DNA from: Nostocaceae cyanobacterium CSSed10_463m
Lineage (GTDB): Bacteria; Cyanobacteriota; Cyanobacteriia; Cyanobacteriales; Nostocaceae
Reading direction: 5' to 3'
Assembly (NCBI GenBank): GCA_003556955.1
Contig: PWQB01000701.1
Location: 1 to 5,993, forward strand
DNA length: 5,993 bases
In this document: piece after piece, positions 5,972 through 5,993 of the stretch
Numbering within the stretch: the stretch's first letter is position 1
Layout: every line of letters starts with the position of its first letter
Program-made: the position numbers and the translations under genes
The notes under the pieces: generated by a model
Seen by the model: the letters and a program-made list of their open reading frames with translations, nothing else
What the model was told of the DNA's origin: nothing
The model's database searches: none

Positions 5972-5993
5972 TTAAATTTGAGAAATTTCGCTG
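5972..5993 (-). other. Possible 3' end of another gene upstream of avd (edge of window)
   Basis: The frame ending in TAA at 5974-5972 reads S-E-I-S-Q-I-stop across the remaining bases, and that TAA abuts the avd ATG exactly as the avd TAA abuts the RT ATG. Together with the missing Shine-Dalgarno before avd, this hints that a further gene of the same operon ends here. Twenty-two bases cannot prove it. The residues do not match the GFRVV-type ending expected of a VR-bearing target. Confidence 0.25.

Overview
The window looks like chromosomal DNA of a cyanobacterium, most likely a filamentous Nostoc/Anabaena-type strain. The grounds are six copies of the HIP1 octamer GCGATCGC, moderate-to-low GC, a RecN of cyanobacterial type and a long ABC1 kinase like those of cyanobacteria and plastids. 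The genus is inference; no rRNA or other taxonomic marker is present.

Layout: 1-147 is non-coding and holds a 21-bp direct repeat (27-47 and 104-124) with a GTGTACAC core. Minus-strand recN (148-1875) encodes the SMC-like DNA repair ATPase. A 264-bp divergent spacer (1876-2139) leads to a plus-strand ABC1/AarF/UbiB-family kinase (2140-4158). These two are ordinary chromosomal housekeeping genes.

The right third (about 4194-5993, read on the minus strand) is a diversity-generating retroelement (DGR). In transcription order it has an avd accessory gene (5971 to 5615), a DGR-class reverse transcriptase (5614 to 4556) whose ATG directly follows the avd TAA, and, starting within about 15 bases of the RT stop codon, a template repeat (TR, about 4543-4418). 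The TR is extremely A-rich and, in the frame of the RT, encodes the C-terminal part of a formylglycine-generating-enzyme-like C-type-lectin fold (LLRGGSW ... NIGFRVV), with 13 AAC/AAT codons at the positions to be diversified. An A-poor, GC-rich segment (4402-4441) follows as the candidate initiation-of-mutagenic-homology (IMH*) end. Next comes about 200 nt of non-coding DNA with several inverted repeats that could fold the 3' part of the DGR RNA, ending in a GC-rich stem (4194-4212) shared with the 3' end of the kinase gene.

How it should work, from the known DGR mechanism: the TR RNA is copied by the RT-Avd complex with errors at adenines, and the cDNA replaces the variable repeat (VR) in a target gene, giving many binding-surface variants. 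No VR or target gene lies inside the window, so the target must be beyond the right edge or elsewhere in the genome. The last 22 bases may be the 3' end of a further gene upstream of avd.
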